A stretch of 64,000 nt of DNA from Saprospiraceae bacterium (lineage in GTDB: Bacteria > Bacteroidota > Bacteroidia > Chitinophagales > Saprospiraceae). The translations under genes were made by a program, and so were the position numbers. The stretch's first letter is position 1; each line of letters begins with the position of its first letter. The notes beneath the pieces were generated by a model. That model was not told the DNA's origin, did not search any database, and worked only from the letters and a program-made list of their open reading frames with translations. Positions 46,426-55,675 of the stretch are shown piece after piece. The DNA lies in the NCBI GenBank assembly GCA_016714085.1, contig JADJNW010000001.1, positions 558,001-622,000 of the forward strand, read 5' to 3'.

Positions 46426-47449
46426 ATCAGATAAAAGCATTAATCCCGATTTGCCGAAGCAATATCGAAACTTGCGCAGCGTAGAAGCTTATATAGAAGG
46501 TATTCTCGCAGGCGATCGAATTATCTTGAGTCAGGCGATCACTTTGATTGAGAGCACCCGCCCAGAGCATCGAATTTTGGCACAGGACATTGTGGAAGCT
46601 TGTCTGGCAAGGCGTACTTCGTCTATTCGTATTGGCATCACAGGCTCACCGGGGGTTGGAAAAAGTACTTTTATTGAGGCATTTGGAACGCATCTTATTG
46701 AAAAAGGACATCGTTTGGCAGTATTAGCAATTGATCCAACAAGTCAGATAAGCAAAGGCAGTATTTTAGGTGATAAAACACGTATGGCAAAGCTGGCCTC
46801 AAACGAAAACGCTTTCATCCGGCCTTCTGCAGCAGGCGATTCCCTGGGCGGCGTAGCGCACAAAACTCGTGAAGCAATTTTACTTTGTGAAGCGGCAGGA
46901 TTTGATACGATTATTGTAGAAACGGTTGGCGTAGGGCAATCTGAAACGGCCGTGCATTCTATGGTGGATTGTTTTTTGCTATTGCTGTTGCCTGGCGCAG
47001 GTGATGAATTGCAAGGCATCAAACGCGGCATCGTAGAAATGGCGGACATTCTGGCGGTCAACAAAGCCGACGGTGAGCGCCTTGCTTTGGCCAAACGTAC
47101 CCAACAAGAATATCGGAATGCTTTGCATCTTTTTCCAATTAAAGCCAGCGGCTGGATACCCTCGGTATTGACTTGTTCGGCTAGTAATAATGAAGGTATT
47201 GCCGAAATTTGGCAAATGATCAAAGATTTTCAGAAATTTACCCTCGAAAATGGCTATTTTGAGCATAATCGGCAGGAGCAGTCCAGGCATTGGTTGCACG
47301 AAACCATTCTGATCTTGCTGCGAGCGCAATTTTATAGTGACAAATCTGTAAAAGCGCACCTGAAAGATATTGAAAAACAGGTATTGGAAGGTAAGCTTTC
47401 CAGTTCAAAAGGAGCAAGGGAGTTATTAGACTTGTTTTTGAGACAATAA
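46415..47449 (+). CDS. meaB: MeaB/ArgK-family G3E GTPase
   Basis: 344 residues. Walker A GITGSPGVGKSTFIE, the family motif DPTSQISKGSILGDKTRM, IVETVGVGQSE (Walker B region) and NKADGE (G4). It protects or reloads methylmalonyl-CoA mutase by gating cobalamin transfer; mutase genes are not in the window. The old name ArgK (an arginine-transport kinase) is not supported by the fold. The start is TTG (MKPLSDKSINPD) within the phrase repeat, and no better ATG is found. Confidence 0.9.
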   Translation: MKPLSDKSINPDLPKQYRNLRSVEAYIEGILAGDRIILSQAITLIESTRPEHRILAQDIVEACLARRTSSIRIGITGSPGVGKSTFIEAFGTHLIEKGHRLAVLAIDPTSQISKGSILGDKTRMAKLASNENAFIRPSAAGDSLGGVAHKTREAILLCEAAGFDTIIVETVGVGQSETAVHSMVDCFLLLLLPGAGDELQGIKRGIVEMADILAVNKADGERLALAKRTQQEYRNALHLFPIKASGWIPSVLTCSASNNEGIAEIWQMIKDFQKFTLENGYFEHNRQEQSRHWLHETILILLRAQFYSDKSVKAHLKDIEKQVLEGKLSSSKGARELLDLFLRQ

Positions 47450-47567
47450 AATCCATAAGGATGAACACTCGTCGTCAAAAACATTCTATTCTTCGAAAGA
47501 AGCATAATTCATTCAACCGAATGGACGATATTTTCCTTTACATAATCAAAACAAAACTTGTAAATTC

Positions 47568-48158
47568 ATGAGACCATTAATCACAGCTTTGATTTTAATC
47601 GCATTTGGTCTGATCGTTTTTGTAAGCGGCTGCAGCACTTACAATGGCTTCGTTGACATGGAAGAAGATGTAGAAAACGCCTGGGGCAAGGTGCAAAGCG
47701 CCTATCAGCGTCGTTCTGACTTGATTCCTAATCTGGTAAATACCGTAAAAGGCTACGCCAATTTTGAGCAGGAAACGCTCACGAAAGTGATAGAGGCTCG
47801 TGCTAAAGCAACGAGTATCAACATTGACCCTGCAAATGCTACACCAGAGCAATTAAAAGCTTTCCAGGATGCGCAGGCCGGGGTTTCCCAATCTTTGGGC
47901 AGGTTGCTCGTGACAGTAGAACAATACCCGGAATTAAAGGCGAATCAAAACTTTTTGGAGCTGCAGGCACAACTGGAAGGTACGGAGAATCGCATCAAGG
48001 TTGAACGGGATAACTATAATAACGTTGTGACCAATTACAACAAAAAAGTGCGTCGCTTCCCCGGCAATTTGTACGCTGGAATGTTTGGCTTTAGCCAAAA
48101 GGCACAGTTCCAGGCAGAAGAAGGGGCACAAAACGCGCCGGAAGTTAATTTTGAATAA
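47568..48158 (+). CDS. lemA: LemA family protein
   Basis: 196 residues. N-terminal membrane/lipoprotein-like segment (LITALILIAFGLIVFVSGCS, a possible lipobox at VSGC) followed by the LemA helical domain (VENAWGKVQSAYQRRSDLIPNLVNTVKGYANFEQETL) and the usual RFPGNLYAGMFGF near the end. It heads a LemA-TPM-TPM cluster found across Bacteroidota; the biochemical role is unknown, envelope maintenance being the usual suggestion. Confidence 0.92.
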   Translation: MRPLITALILIAFGLIVFVSGCSTYNGFVDMEEDVENAWGKVQSAYQRRSDLIPNLVNTVKGYANFEQETLTKVIEARAKATSINIDPANATPEQLKAFQDAQAGVSQSLGRLLVTVEQYPELKANQNFLELQAQLEGTENRIKVERDNYNNVVTNYNKKVRRFPGNLYAGMFGFSQKAQFQAEEGAQNAPEVNFE

Positions 48159-48163
48159 ATTCT

Positions 48164-48269
48164 GTTATAGTGTTTTAGTGCGATGGTGTTATGGTAATTA
48201 AACATCTATATTATTAGAATTTAAGAACCAAAACACCATCACACAGTAACACCAAAACACCATCACACC
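48164..48269. repeat. Phrase-repeat inverted pair between lemA and the first TPM gene
   Basis: GTTATAGTGTTTTAGTGCGA then TGGTGTTATGG follow the lemA stop. CCAAAACACCATCACACAG and ACACCAAAACACCATCACAC precede the next ATG. The arms are reverse complements with few mismatches. Confidence 0.7.
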
Positions 48270-48274
48270 AGAAA

Positions 48275-48712
48275 ATGCTCGCATTTTTTAATAAAGAAGA
48301 CGAAGCACGCATCATTGCTGCTATTCAAGAAGCCGAACGCAATACCTCTGGGGAGATACGAGTGCATTTGGAAAAAAAGCTGGAAAAAGATGCCGTGACC
48401 GAGGCCAGACACACCTTTGCCAAGCTGGAAATGCATAAAACAAAGGCGCGGAATGGCGTGCTGATTTTTATTGCGCCGGAGCATCATCAATTTGCTATTA
48501 TTGGCGACCAGGGTATCCATGAGCAGGTGGGCGATGATTTCTGGCAGGCGGAGCGAGATTTGATGCAGCAGCATTTCCGAGAAGGCGCTTTTGCCGAAGG
48601 GCTTTGCAAGGCGATAGAGCAAGTAGGCGATAAGCTAAAAGCATATTTCCCATATCAAAGCGATGACAAGAATGAGTTGTCGGACGAAATTTCATATTCA
48701 AAAGACATTTAA
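48275..48712 (+). CDS. TPM-domain protein, soluble
   Basis: 145 residues forming one TPM domain (EDEARIIAAIQEAERNTSGEIRVHLEK, RNGVLIFIAPEHHQFAIIGDQGIHE). No signal peptide, so probably at the cytosolic membrane face. Second gene of the LemA-TPM-TPM cluster. Its end overlaps the next gene by 50 bases, which suggests translational coupling. Confidence 0.88.
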   Translation: MLAFFNKEDEARIIAAIQEAERNTSGEIRVHLEKKLEKDAVTEARHTFAKLEMHKTKARNGVLIFIAPEHHQFAIIGDQGIHEQVGDDFWQAERDLMQQHFREGAFAEGLCKAIEQVGDKLKAYFPYQSDDKNELSDEISYSKDI

Positions 48713-49532
48713 TAAATTGAGATTTTCAAGATACATATTAGCCGGAATGCTGCTTTTGCTGACCTTGCCAATTGCAGCTAAAGAAATTCCGCCCAAGCCC
48801 AATCCGCCGCGCCTGGTCAATGACTTTGCTCGTATGCTGAGTGCATCAGAAGTGGATGCTTTGGAACGTAAACTAGTAGCATACAATGACTCTACTTCTA
48901 CGCAAATTGCCATCGTGACGGAGCGAACGTTAGAAGGAGATGATGATTTTGACTATGCTTTACGCATTTACAACACCTGGAATATTGGTCAGCAAGACAA
49001 AAATAATGGTGTGCTGATTTACATTGCCTTAGAAGATCGAAAAATCAGATTCATCACAGGTTATGGCGCTGAAGGCTTTCTGCCGGACGCTATTGCGAAA
49101 CGGATTATTGAAAATATTATTAAACCTGCTTTTCGCGAAGAGCAATATTATGCTGGTTTTGATCGTGCAACAAATGCTATTATTTCTTATGCCAGTGGCG
49201 AGTATTCAGCGGAAGATGAAGAAGGTGGTAGTACTGCTGATTTGGTGATCGGATTGCTAATATTGGCGGTTATCGTTGGATTTTTTCTTTTCATTTTAAT
49301 TGCAGCTATTCGCTCAAACAAAAATGATGACGATGACGACGATGGTGGTTATTGGCACGGCGGCCGTTATGATGAGCCTCGCCATCGCAACAGAGGTGGT
49401 GGCTGGATATTTATTCCACCTATCGGTGGCGGTGGAAGTGGCGGTGGTGGTTGGTCTGGTGGCGGCGGCGGCGGATTCGGTGGTTTTGGTGGAGGATTTT
49501 CTGGCGGTGGTGGTGCAGGGGGCGACTGGTAA
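48663..49532 (+). CDS. TPM-domain membrane protein with Gly-rich tail
   Basis: 289 residues. A signal segment (LRFSRYILAGMLLLLTLPIAA), a TPM domain (LVNDFARMLSASEVDALERKL, QDKNNGVLIYIALEDRKIRFITGYGAEGFLPD), a transmembrane helix (LVIGLLILAVIVGFFLFILIAAI), an Asp run (NDDDDDDGG) and a Gly/Ser-rich tail ending GGGGAGGDW. This is the YgcG-type layout. The start at 48663 overlaps the previous gene; an ATG at 48672 also fits. Envelope function unknown. Confidence 0.88.
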   Translation: MTRMSCRTKFHIQKTFNKLRFSRYILAGMLLLLTLPIAAKEIPPKPNPPRLVNDFARMLSASEVDALERKLVAYNDSTSTQIAIVTERTLEGDDDFDYALRIYNTWNIGQQDKNNGVLIYIALEDRKIRFITGYGAEGFLPDAIAKRIIENIIKPAFREEQYYAGFDRATNAIISYASGEYSAEDEEGGSTADLVIGLLILAVIVGFFLFILIAAIRSNKNDDDDDDGGYWHGGRYDEPRHRNRGGGWIFIPPIGGGGSGGGGWSGGGGGGFGGFGGGFSGGGGAGGDW

Positions 49533-49606
49533 GCCTATTTTTTCAGGAATGTGGATCGAGGTTCAAGGTCAGGGTAAAGGCATAAAAAGACATTCTAAAT
49601 TAAGCA

Positions 49607-49767
49607 TGATAGAACGCTGATGCACGCTGATGCGACGGATTAAGACTGATTTATAATAGCTTAGGCATTAGGAGTATGGATATCCGTGGTTCAATTTCGC
49701 CTTATGGCGAAACGGAACATCCGCACAGATAAAAGAATAAAAAATCCGCATAAATCCGTGTTCTATC
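49607..49767. repeat. Phrase-repeat inverted pair (ACGCTGATGC / ATCCGC type)
   Basis: Left arm: GATAGAACGCTGATGCACGC and TGATGCGACGGATTAAGAC. Right arm: CATCCGCACAGATAAAAG, AAATCCGCATAAATCCGTG, TTCTATC. Wording of this type is widespread in Bacteroidota intergenic DNA. It lies between a gene end and the next gene start, G-rich arm first. Confidence 0.65.
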
Positions 49768-49847
49768 CTGTCGCTTTATGCTCTTATTTTAATGCGTTTG
49801 ACCTGGGTTTAAGGCTTGATTTGAGGGAGAATTCTTATTTTTGTTGT

Positions 49848-51109
49848 ATGAAATACATAATCCCAACCGTATTTGCACTCATTGTATTGACTTCGTGTAC
49901 ATCCAAACTCCGAACTTGGTTTTTGACGAAAGAAGATATTCAGTTACAACCCGGTCCCCAAATAGAAAAAAGTTCTTCCCGCAGTTTTTTGCAGGGTAGT
50001 TGCTATGATCCCTTGGCTTATGCTCCTGATACTGCTCATCTTGAGCATACGCCCATCAAGTACGTGCGCGTGAACTTCCATTGGATGAATTCATCGGACA
50101 GTAGTAAAAATTATACGGGACAACAAGCGATTGACTTCACCTACGGTTTGCTGCGTTCCATCAATGGAAGTTTGTCAAGCAACCAGAAAATGTTTTTGCC
50201 GCATGACAACGATACGCCGACTTTGCCTACGCAGTACCGTTTTGTGCTTACACCTCGTTCCAGCGCTCCCGACGATATTGGTATTTATTTTCATTTTGAT
50301 GATAAAATCGCCTATCATATTCATAAAGGTAGGAATGCCAATATCAGCAATCGCAACGTATTTGAAAAATATGGCGCTCAAGTTGACACGGTGCTCAATA
50401 TCTTTATTATGCCGCACCATCCCGATAGTGTAAAATCAGAAACCTACGGCACTTATGGTGTCGGCGTAGCTTTAGGCAATGCGGTAAAAGCCGCAGGAAT
50501 GTTTGAAAATGGCGGCCTCCAGATAACTATCGCGGCATTTTTAATCATGAAATTGGTCATATCTTTGGATTGGCGCATACCTGGGCGTACAACGATGGTT
50601 GTGACGATACGCCTCAGCATCCGCAAAATTGTTGGGTGCAAACTTCTGAACCGCCTTGCGACACTGCCGCCTCGAATAATTTAATGGATTATAATGCTTA
50701 TCAAAACGCCTGGACACCTTGTCAAATCGGCAAGATTCAATACCGCATGGCACAAGAACATTCGCCGCAACGCAATTTTTTGCAACCCAATTGGTGTACC
50801 CTGCACGATGAAGCGCATATTTTTATCCGAGATACCGTTGAATGGCGCGGGGCTAAAGACCTGGAAGGGCATCTGACCATCGAATCGGGCGGTAGCCTGA
50901 AAATCAATTGTCGTGTTTCTTTGCCGGCTTACGCCAAAATCACCGTAAAACCTGGTGGCACGCTTATCCTCGACGAAAATGCTCGCCTTCACAATGCCTG
51001 CGGCGACCGCTGGGAAGGCATAGAAATTCAAGAGCAAGGCAAGATAAAAGGGCAAGTCATTTTTATTGGTGAACCAAAGATGGAGAATATTGTAAATCCG
51101 CTTAATTAG
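49848..51109 (+). CDS. M43-like zinc metalloprotease lipoprotein (frameshifted)
   Basis: 420 residues after correcting one base. The ATG at 49848 (MKYIIPTVFALIVLTSC) gives a lipobox signal peptide; the ORF upstream of it is encoded by repeat DNA. The metzincin zinc motif HEIGHIFGLAHTW begins at about residue 234, and a Met-turn candidate is NNLMDYN. The frame is lost at about 50518 (GGCGGCCTCC); one more C gives GGPPDNYRGIFNHEIGH. A short beta-helical C-terminal part (GGSLKINCRVS, KPGGTLILDENARLHNACGDRWEGIEI) resembles surface carriers. It ends 8 bases into the convergent phosphodiesterase gene. Confidence 0.8.
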
Positions 51110-52730
51110 AGAGCAATTGTAGAATAATTTTGCCAATATCCTCTGCAGGAATTACTTTTTGATCTAATGATAATTTTTCATTTCCAGCATAAAACAACAC
51201 ACCTTTATCCTTGAGTTGTCGAGGCAGATAGCCGTGTTCCCCACGGAAAAGAGGAGGAGCGGTCAAAGTATTATTTTCAAAAGCTTGCTGAGTGAACATC
51301 ATACCTGGACGAGCCATTAATACTATGTAATTATTTTTCACGAAAACCGTATCCGTCCAAGGTCGTAAGCGATTGTTCCAATCTTGCAATAAGCTATCCT
51401 GATTAATGGTATTCTTTTTAAAAAAAATACGAGCAGAAGTTTTATTAGCGATGATGTTTATATTTTCATTTACTCCCAACAAGTTGGGCAAGGAAACCAT
51501 TTCACAAACAGCAGCGAAGCCATGTGCTGAATAAATGAGATAATTCCAACGCCTGTCCTGTGTCAAATTGCTAATATCTCGATCCATTTGCTGGTAAGCT
51601 TGCAAAAAAGCGCTTGAAGGTTGATCATTACATCCCGCAGAAGCGTCGTGGTAAAAACCATGCCCCACTCGGTCAATCAATGGATAATCCAAAAACAAAG
51701 CATCACAGGGGATTTGTCGGCGACAATATGCTGCCACTTCCAAAAGAAAGGAGCGTTCCAAATCAATTTCTTCCAGAACAATAGCTTCTGAAAGTTTTCC
51801 TGCTTGAAAAAATCCCCAATTCGCCCAGCCTGGTGTCGCGCCAAGCGATTGATTAATTTCTTGCACAAACGCAGAGGGATAGCCGCTGTTTTTAAAAATA
51901 GGCCGAAGATAAAGCTCAATCCTATCCTGAGATTTTTTGATGATGCGCAATGCTGTTCGGCAATGTTCTCCGTTTTCTGTTTGAAAAGAAATGGGTGTCC
52001 AGTTTTCGAAATTGACAAACCGGCTATAGCCATTGGCAGGATTCTGATCGGTGTCCAAGATAATGCCTTGAAAATCCGATTTTCCATCTGCACTTGTATC
52101 TGCAAGAAAAGCAAAAAACAAGCTGTCGCCTTGATAATCAGGTAGATAAAACTTCAACGAGTCATGCCCGCTGGCAACGTTTTGCAAAGGCAGAAAGCCT
52201 GCATGGTTTTGCCTGGAAAGAGTGTCTATTTTTAGTTGGAATATTTCACCTGGGGTGAGCATTGTTCCTTGCCCCAGGGTACGAATCCCTTTGGATTGGT
52301 CGCTTTGACCATGAATGCGGAGGGCGCCAATTCGGATAATTTGTTTTCCTTTTGTATGTGCCCATTCCCAGATGGAAGGAATTTTTAAAGGCAATTCGAA
52401 GCCGCTTGTGGGATTACCTTGTTCATCGAGCATTGCATTGCCCCATATTCCATGCACTTCTGGCGAAGCACCTGTTTCAGTAGTCGCATCCGCAACGGCT
52501 GTAAGGGCGTTTTCGATAGGTTCTAAGTAGCTTGCTTTTTGAGCGTTTTTATAGAACTTTGTAAAATACGCTGAAAAAAATTGTCCGTTTTCCAACAAGC
52601 TGTCCAAATAATAAGCCGACGTACCGCGAATGGAAATGATCAGTAAAGGCGTAGGTTGACGCTGGCAACTGCAATAAAAAGACGCAATTAAAATTAAAAA
52701 TATACAACGGGTGATGAGCTTTGAAAGCAT
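51102..52730 (-). CDS. Type I phosphodiesterase / alkaline phosphatase-superfamily lipoprotein
   Basis: 542 residues from the ATG at 52730 (MLSKLITRCIFLILIASFYCSC, lipobox). The core begins LLIISIRGTSAYYLDSLL with the DALTAVADATTETGASPEVHGIWGN-like stretch (a Thr nucleophile candidate in TTETGASP), and later shows DYPLIDRVGHGFY (metal Asp and His) and SAHGFAAVCEMV. The first metal Asp, usually in IDG, reads IRG here, so activity is uncertain. An insert resembling a beta sandwich (residues about 180-290) is present. Likely outer-membrane-anchored nucleotide or phospholipid phosphodiesterase. Confidence 0.7.
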   Translation of the reverse strand: MLSKLITRCIFLILIASFYCSCQRQPTPLLIISIRGTSAYYLDSLLENGQFFSAYFTKFYKNAQKASYLEPIENALTAVADATTETGASPEVHGIWGNAMLDEQGNPTSGFELPLKIPSIWEWAHTKGKQIIRIGALRIHGQSDQSKGIRTLGQGTMLTPGEIFQLKIDTLSRQNHAGFLPLQNVASGHDSLKFYLPDYQGDSLFFAFLADTSADGKSDFQGIILDTDQNPANGYSRFVNFENWTPISFQTENGEHCRTALRIIKKSQDRIELYLRPIFKNSGYPSAFVQEINQSLGATPGWANWGFFQAGKLSEAIVLEEIDLERSFLLEVAAYCRRQIPCDALFLDYPLIDRVGHGFYHDASAGCNDQPSSAFLQAYQQMDRDISNLTQDRRWNYLIYSAHGFAAVCEMVSLPNLLGVNENINIIANKTSARIFFKKNTINQDSLLQDWNNRLRPWTDTVFVKNNYIVLMARPGMMFTQQAFENNTLTAPPLFRGEHGYLPRQLKDKGVLFYAGNEKLSLDQKVIPAEDIGKIILQLLSN

Positions 52731-52853
52731 GATGCTACTTTTGTACTTACAGGTATCTTGCCAAATTACTAAATTACCTGTCAAACTCAGTTTGTTAAAG
52801 CTTGCTTTTTTGAATGAATTGAAGCAATAAATTTGCTGTAAAACTAATCGCAG

Positions 52854-53639
52854 ATGAATCGTTTTTTGATTTGGAGTATTTCACTTCTGAGCGTTTTTGC
52901 AACCAAAGCGCAAGAGAACGATGCCTTGAAAAGCACCTTCCACCTCAAGCTGGGCGGGGGCTTTGGCCTGCAAACGGTGCGCGACGAGGCAATGTCGCTT
53001 TTGCAATACGACGGAACACAAGGTGCATTTCAGGCTGCTGGAGAGTGGCGTCGCCCTAAAGGCTTGTATCGTGTGGATGGCTTGTTTTGGTTGGGTGAGA
53101 CCTCGGCTGCCAGCGGCAGGACAACGCAAAATTACACCTTTACAATAAATGGGAGCTATTTACATCGCATCAGTAAAGACGAAGCTCGCTGGCAATGGCG
53201 CGTGGGCGGGGCGCTCACGAACTGGGGTAGCTTTCGGGAGCATCAATCCTTGATTAATTCTGATTTTTTTTATGATCTATTCTTTTCAGTTGGGCCCTCA
53301 ACGATGGTAGAACGGCAATTTCGTTTTTTGAAACGGGATTGGTTAATCAACTGGCAAGTCATTGTACCTGCCTTGACTTACGGGGTTCGCCCAAATTATT
53401 CAGGTTTGGAAGTCGCACCGCCCGATGAAGAAGGTTTCCAAGGCTGGGACGATGCGCAGTTGGGCTCGTTCAATATCTTGCAAAATATAAAATCGCATAT
53501 CGAATTGGCTTATCCATTGAAGAATGGCAATCGCCTGGGTTTGCTGTATTACTGGGATTTTTTCAAATCAGATTTTGAGCCGCATACGGTGAAGCAATCG
53601 ATGCAATCGGTGCAATTTAATTTGCATTTTAAATTTTAA
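52854..53639 (+). CDS. Predicted outer-membrane beta-barrel protein
   Basis: 261 residues. Signal peptide (MNRFLIWSISLLSVFATKAQ) and repeated amphipathic strands with aromatic girdles (FHLKLGGGFGLQTV, YRVDGLFWLGET, TFTINGSYLHRIS, ARWQWRVGGALTNWGS), ending SVQFNLHFKF with a C-terminal Phe, the barrel-assembly signal. No family recognised. It is divergent from the phosphodiesterase and upstream of an S41 lipoprotein. Confidence 0.7.
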   Translation: MNRFLIWSISLLSVFATKAQENDALKSTFHLKLGGGFGLQTVRDEAMSLLQYDGTQGAFQAAGEWRRPKGLYRVDGLFWLGETSAASGRTTQNYTFTINGSYLHRISKDEARWQWRVGGALTNWGSFREHQSLINSDFFYDLFFSVGPSTMVERQFRFLKRDWLINWQVIVPALTYGVRPNYSGLEVAPPDEEGFQGWDDAQLGSFNILQNIKSHIELAYPLKNGNRLGLLYYWDFFKSDFEPHTVKQSMQSVQFNLHFKF

Positions 53640-53712
53640 TATAACGGTGGATTTTATTTACTAGTTGTAATATAAGCAGTGAATAAAGCGCTCTATTATA
53701 TAAATATCAATC

Positions 53713-54714
53713 ATGAAAAACATTATCATTATATTTTTATTTACTATCACATTCACTTCCTGTGAAGCGATTTTATTTGAGGATGATCCCAGCGCTGATC
53801 CAGTGGCGACCTTTGAAGCACTTTGGAAAGAACTGGACGAAGGCTATTCCTTTTTTGAATACAAAAACATCAATTGGGACAGCGTTTACAACGTCTATCG
53901 CCCTAAGGTAAATGCCAATACAAAGATTCTGGATTTGTATAATATTATGTCGGATATGCTTTACACCTTGCGCGATGGACACGTCAATCTTGACGCGGGT
54001 TTCAACCGCACGCGCAACTGGGAATGGTTTCTTGGTTATCCGCCTAATTTTGACGAAGACCTGCTGCAACGCAATTATTGGAAAGACCAACAATGGTACA
54101 CCGGCGCGCTCGTTCACACGGTGATCGATAGCACGATTGGCTACGTGCGTTATGGTAGCTTTGCCTCGCAGATAAGCGAAAGCCAAATTGATTTGGTCAT
54201 CGCTCGATTTCAAAATGCAAAAGGCATCATCATTGATCTGCGCGATAATGGCGGCGGATTCAGCAATCTTCCTTTGTTGCTTGCTTCGCGTTTCACCGAC
54301 AAACGACGTTTGGGCTATACTTTTGTTGTGAAAAATGGCCCAGAACACAATGAATTCAGTACTCCTGTCGAAGTGTACATAGAACCCAAAGGCGAACGCC
54401 AATATACCAAACCCGTCGTCATTCTGACCAATCGGATGTGTTACAGTGCGACCAATTTCTTCGTGGCTATTATGCAAAGTTTTCCGAATGTAAAAATCAT
54501 TGGCGATCAGACTGGTGGCGGCGGCGGCACACCTGTGAGCGGTGAGCTGCCCAACGGCTGGATTGTGCGATATTCTTCGACGCAATCCTTTACACCCGAT
54601 GGCTTTAACATCGAAGGGGGCATCCCGCCTGACATCAAGGTGGATATGACCGAAAGTGATCGCCTCAAAGGCAAGGATACGATTCTGGAAAGAGCGATTG
54701 CGGAATTGAAGTAA
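53713..54714 (+). CDS. S41-family peptidase lipoprotein
   Basis: 333 residues with lipobox (FTITFTSC). An N-terminal helical domain (ATFEALWKELDEGYSFFEYKNINWDSVY, MLYTLRDGHVNL) precedes the tail-specific protease core: IIIDLRDNGGGFSN, the Ser in NRMCYSATNFF, and GDQTGGGGGTPVSGELPNG. The PDZ domain is much reduced compared with CtpA. Bacteroidota have many such lipoproteins, probably outer-membrane or periplasmic peptidases. The Lys/Gln partner of the Ser is not obvious. Confidence 0.85.
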   Translation: MKNIIIIFLFTITFTSCEAILFEDDPSADPVATFEALWKELDEGYSFFEYKNINWDSVYNVYRPKVNANTKILDLYNIMSDMLYTLRDGHVNLDAGFNRTRNWEWFLGYPPNFDEDLLQRNYWKDQQWYTGALVHTVIDSTIGYVRYGSFASQISESQIDLVIARFQNAKGIIIDLRDNGGGFSNLPLLLASRFTDKRRLGYTFVVKNGPEHNEFSTPVEVYIEPKGERQYTKPVVILTNRMCYSATNFFVAIMQSFPNVKIIGDQTGGGGGTPVSGELPNGWIVRYSSTQSFTPDGFNIEGGIPPDIKVDMTESDRLKGKDTILERAIAELK

Positions 54715-54780
54715 TTACCAATACACTTCCGAAAATATAGTTGAGGTAGTCTGATTTATTCGGACAGAGCGTACATAAAG

Positions 54781-55128
54781 TTAAGAAAGATTTTGCTTGT
54801 TAAGTTGATAAAATAGTTGTTCAAAACTTTTGGGCTGAATGGCAAGCAATTCCTGGCTTTGCATCAAAGTACGTACCCGATGTCGTCCGATTTTCAGTCC
54901 TTTTGCCTGCAACTCTGCCACAATGCGTCGTTGTCCATAGCGCCGCTTGTGTGTCCAAAACACCTGTGCTACTGCCCCAGCTTGCTCTTGCTTCCTTTGC
55001 CCCGCCTGATAAGTCTTCTGCGCTCGAAAATCGTAGTAGCAACTTCGACTTACCTCCAACAAAGCACACACCCCATCCACGGCAAACTCCTCCGATAGCC
55101 GCTCTATCAGTCCATAGACTTGCTTCAT
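54781..55128 (-). pseudogene. IS3 orfB remnant (N-terminal third)
   Basis: 115 codons. The start matches IS3-family OrfB (MKQVYGLIERLSEEFAVDGVCALLEVSRSCYYDF; RRIVAELQAKGLKIGRHRVRTLM; LLAIQPKSF) and then ends within 16 codons, where family members continue for about 170 residues with the DDE integrase core. No catalytic residues remain. Confidence 0.8.
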
Positions 55129-55176
55129 ACCCCCTGGCTTAAAATGCTTAAAGCTTTTTTTATACCGAAGGCATGG

Positions 55177-55461
55177 CTATGCCAAAATCGTTTGTGCCTC
55201 TTCCAATTCCCATACTTTGCGCCGAAGGCGCTCATTCTCAGCTTGCAGTTCCGCCGGCTCTTCTTTTTTCTCCCATAGGGATGCATTCGCATTTTCACCA
55301 GCAAGCGCTTCTTTTGCCTGTCGCTTCCAGCTATAGATTAAGCTCTCCCCGATGCCCAGACTTTGGGCAATCTTTGATGCCGGCTGTCCGTCTTCCAGCA
55401 TCTGTAGCACTTGCTGCTTGTATGCCACATCATATTTACGCCTTGTTTTTTGCCCTGCCAT
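55177..55461 (-). CDS. IS3-family transposase OrfA
   Basis: 94 residues. Helix-turn-helix (KYDVAYKQQVLQMLEDGQPASKIAQSLGIGESLIYSWKRQ) and a leucine-zipper-like C-terminal coiled coil (ELQAENERLRRKVWELEEAQTIL). In IS3 elements a -1 frameshift fuses OrfA to OrfB; here the gap of 48 bases and the lost orfB end mean no active transposase. Confidence 0.85.
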   Translation of the reverse strand: MAGQKTRRKYDVAYKQQVLQMLEDGQPASKIAQSLGIGESLIYSWKRQAKEALAGENANASLWEKKEEPAELQAENERLRRKVWELEEAQTILA

Positions 55462-55506
55462 ACCGTAAAGTTAATGAACTTTACTGTCCGGTTTTTTTAG
55501 ACCATG

Positions 55507-55653
55507 TCAATGCTCTTAAAAAGAACCACTAAACTGCTGCACTTTACCTTTTTGCTACTGTTAATGAGCTTTTAACTACTTCATAGCAGCAAAAAGCTAC
55601 TTCACAGTAGCTCGGAACTACTCCATAGTAGCAAAAAGCTTCATTTCTTGAAA
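55507..55653 (+). repeat. Array 3: about seven 21-bp units
   Basis: Unit boundaries at 55507, 55528, 55549, 55570, 55591, 55612 and 55633 with no indels. The clearest units contain GCTACTTCACAGTAGC-type dyads (GCTACT / AGTAGC). One plus-strand frame reads as heptads KKLLHSS, SELLHSS, KKLHFLK with a single TAA. It begins where the IS3 element ends and stops just short of the GH57 3' end. Confidence 0.75.
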
Positions 55654-55675
55654 AATATACTTTTACGCTTGTTTT

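Larger units (their letters stand above)
54747..55504 (-). mobile_element. Internally deleted IS3-family insertion sequence
   Basis: About 758 bp bounded by related 21-bp ends: TAGTCTGATTTATTCGGACA(G) on the left and the complement of TGGTCTAAAAAAACCGGACA(G) on the right, 14 of 21 identical. It contains an intact orfA and the first third of orfB. The DDE catalytic part of orfB is gone, while the left terminal repeat remains, so the deletion is internal. No target-site duplication is evident. It abuts array 3 at its right end. It could move only if transposase is supplied in trans. Confidence 0.75.

Noticed and set aside
49686..49847. N-terminal extension of the M43-like protein
   Set aside because: These codons come from phrase-repeat DNA; the lipobox signal peptide starts at 49848.
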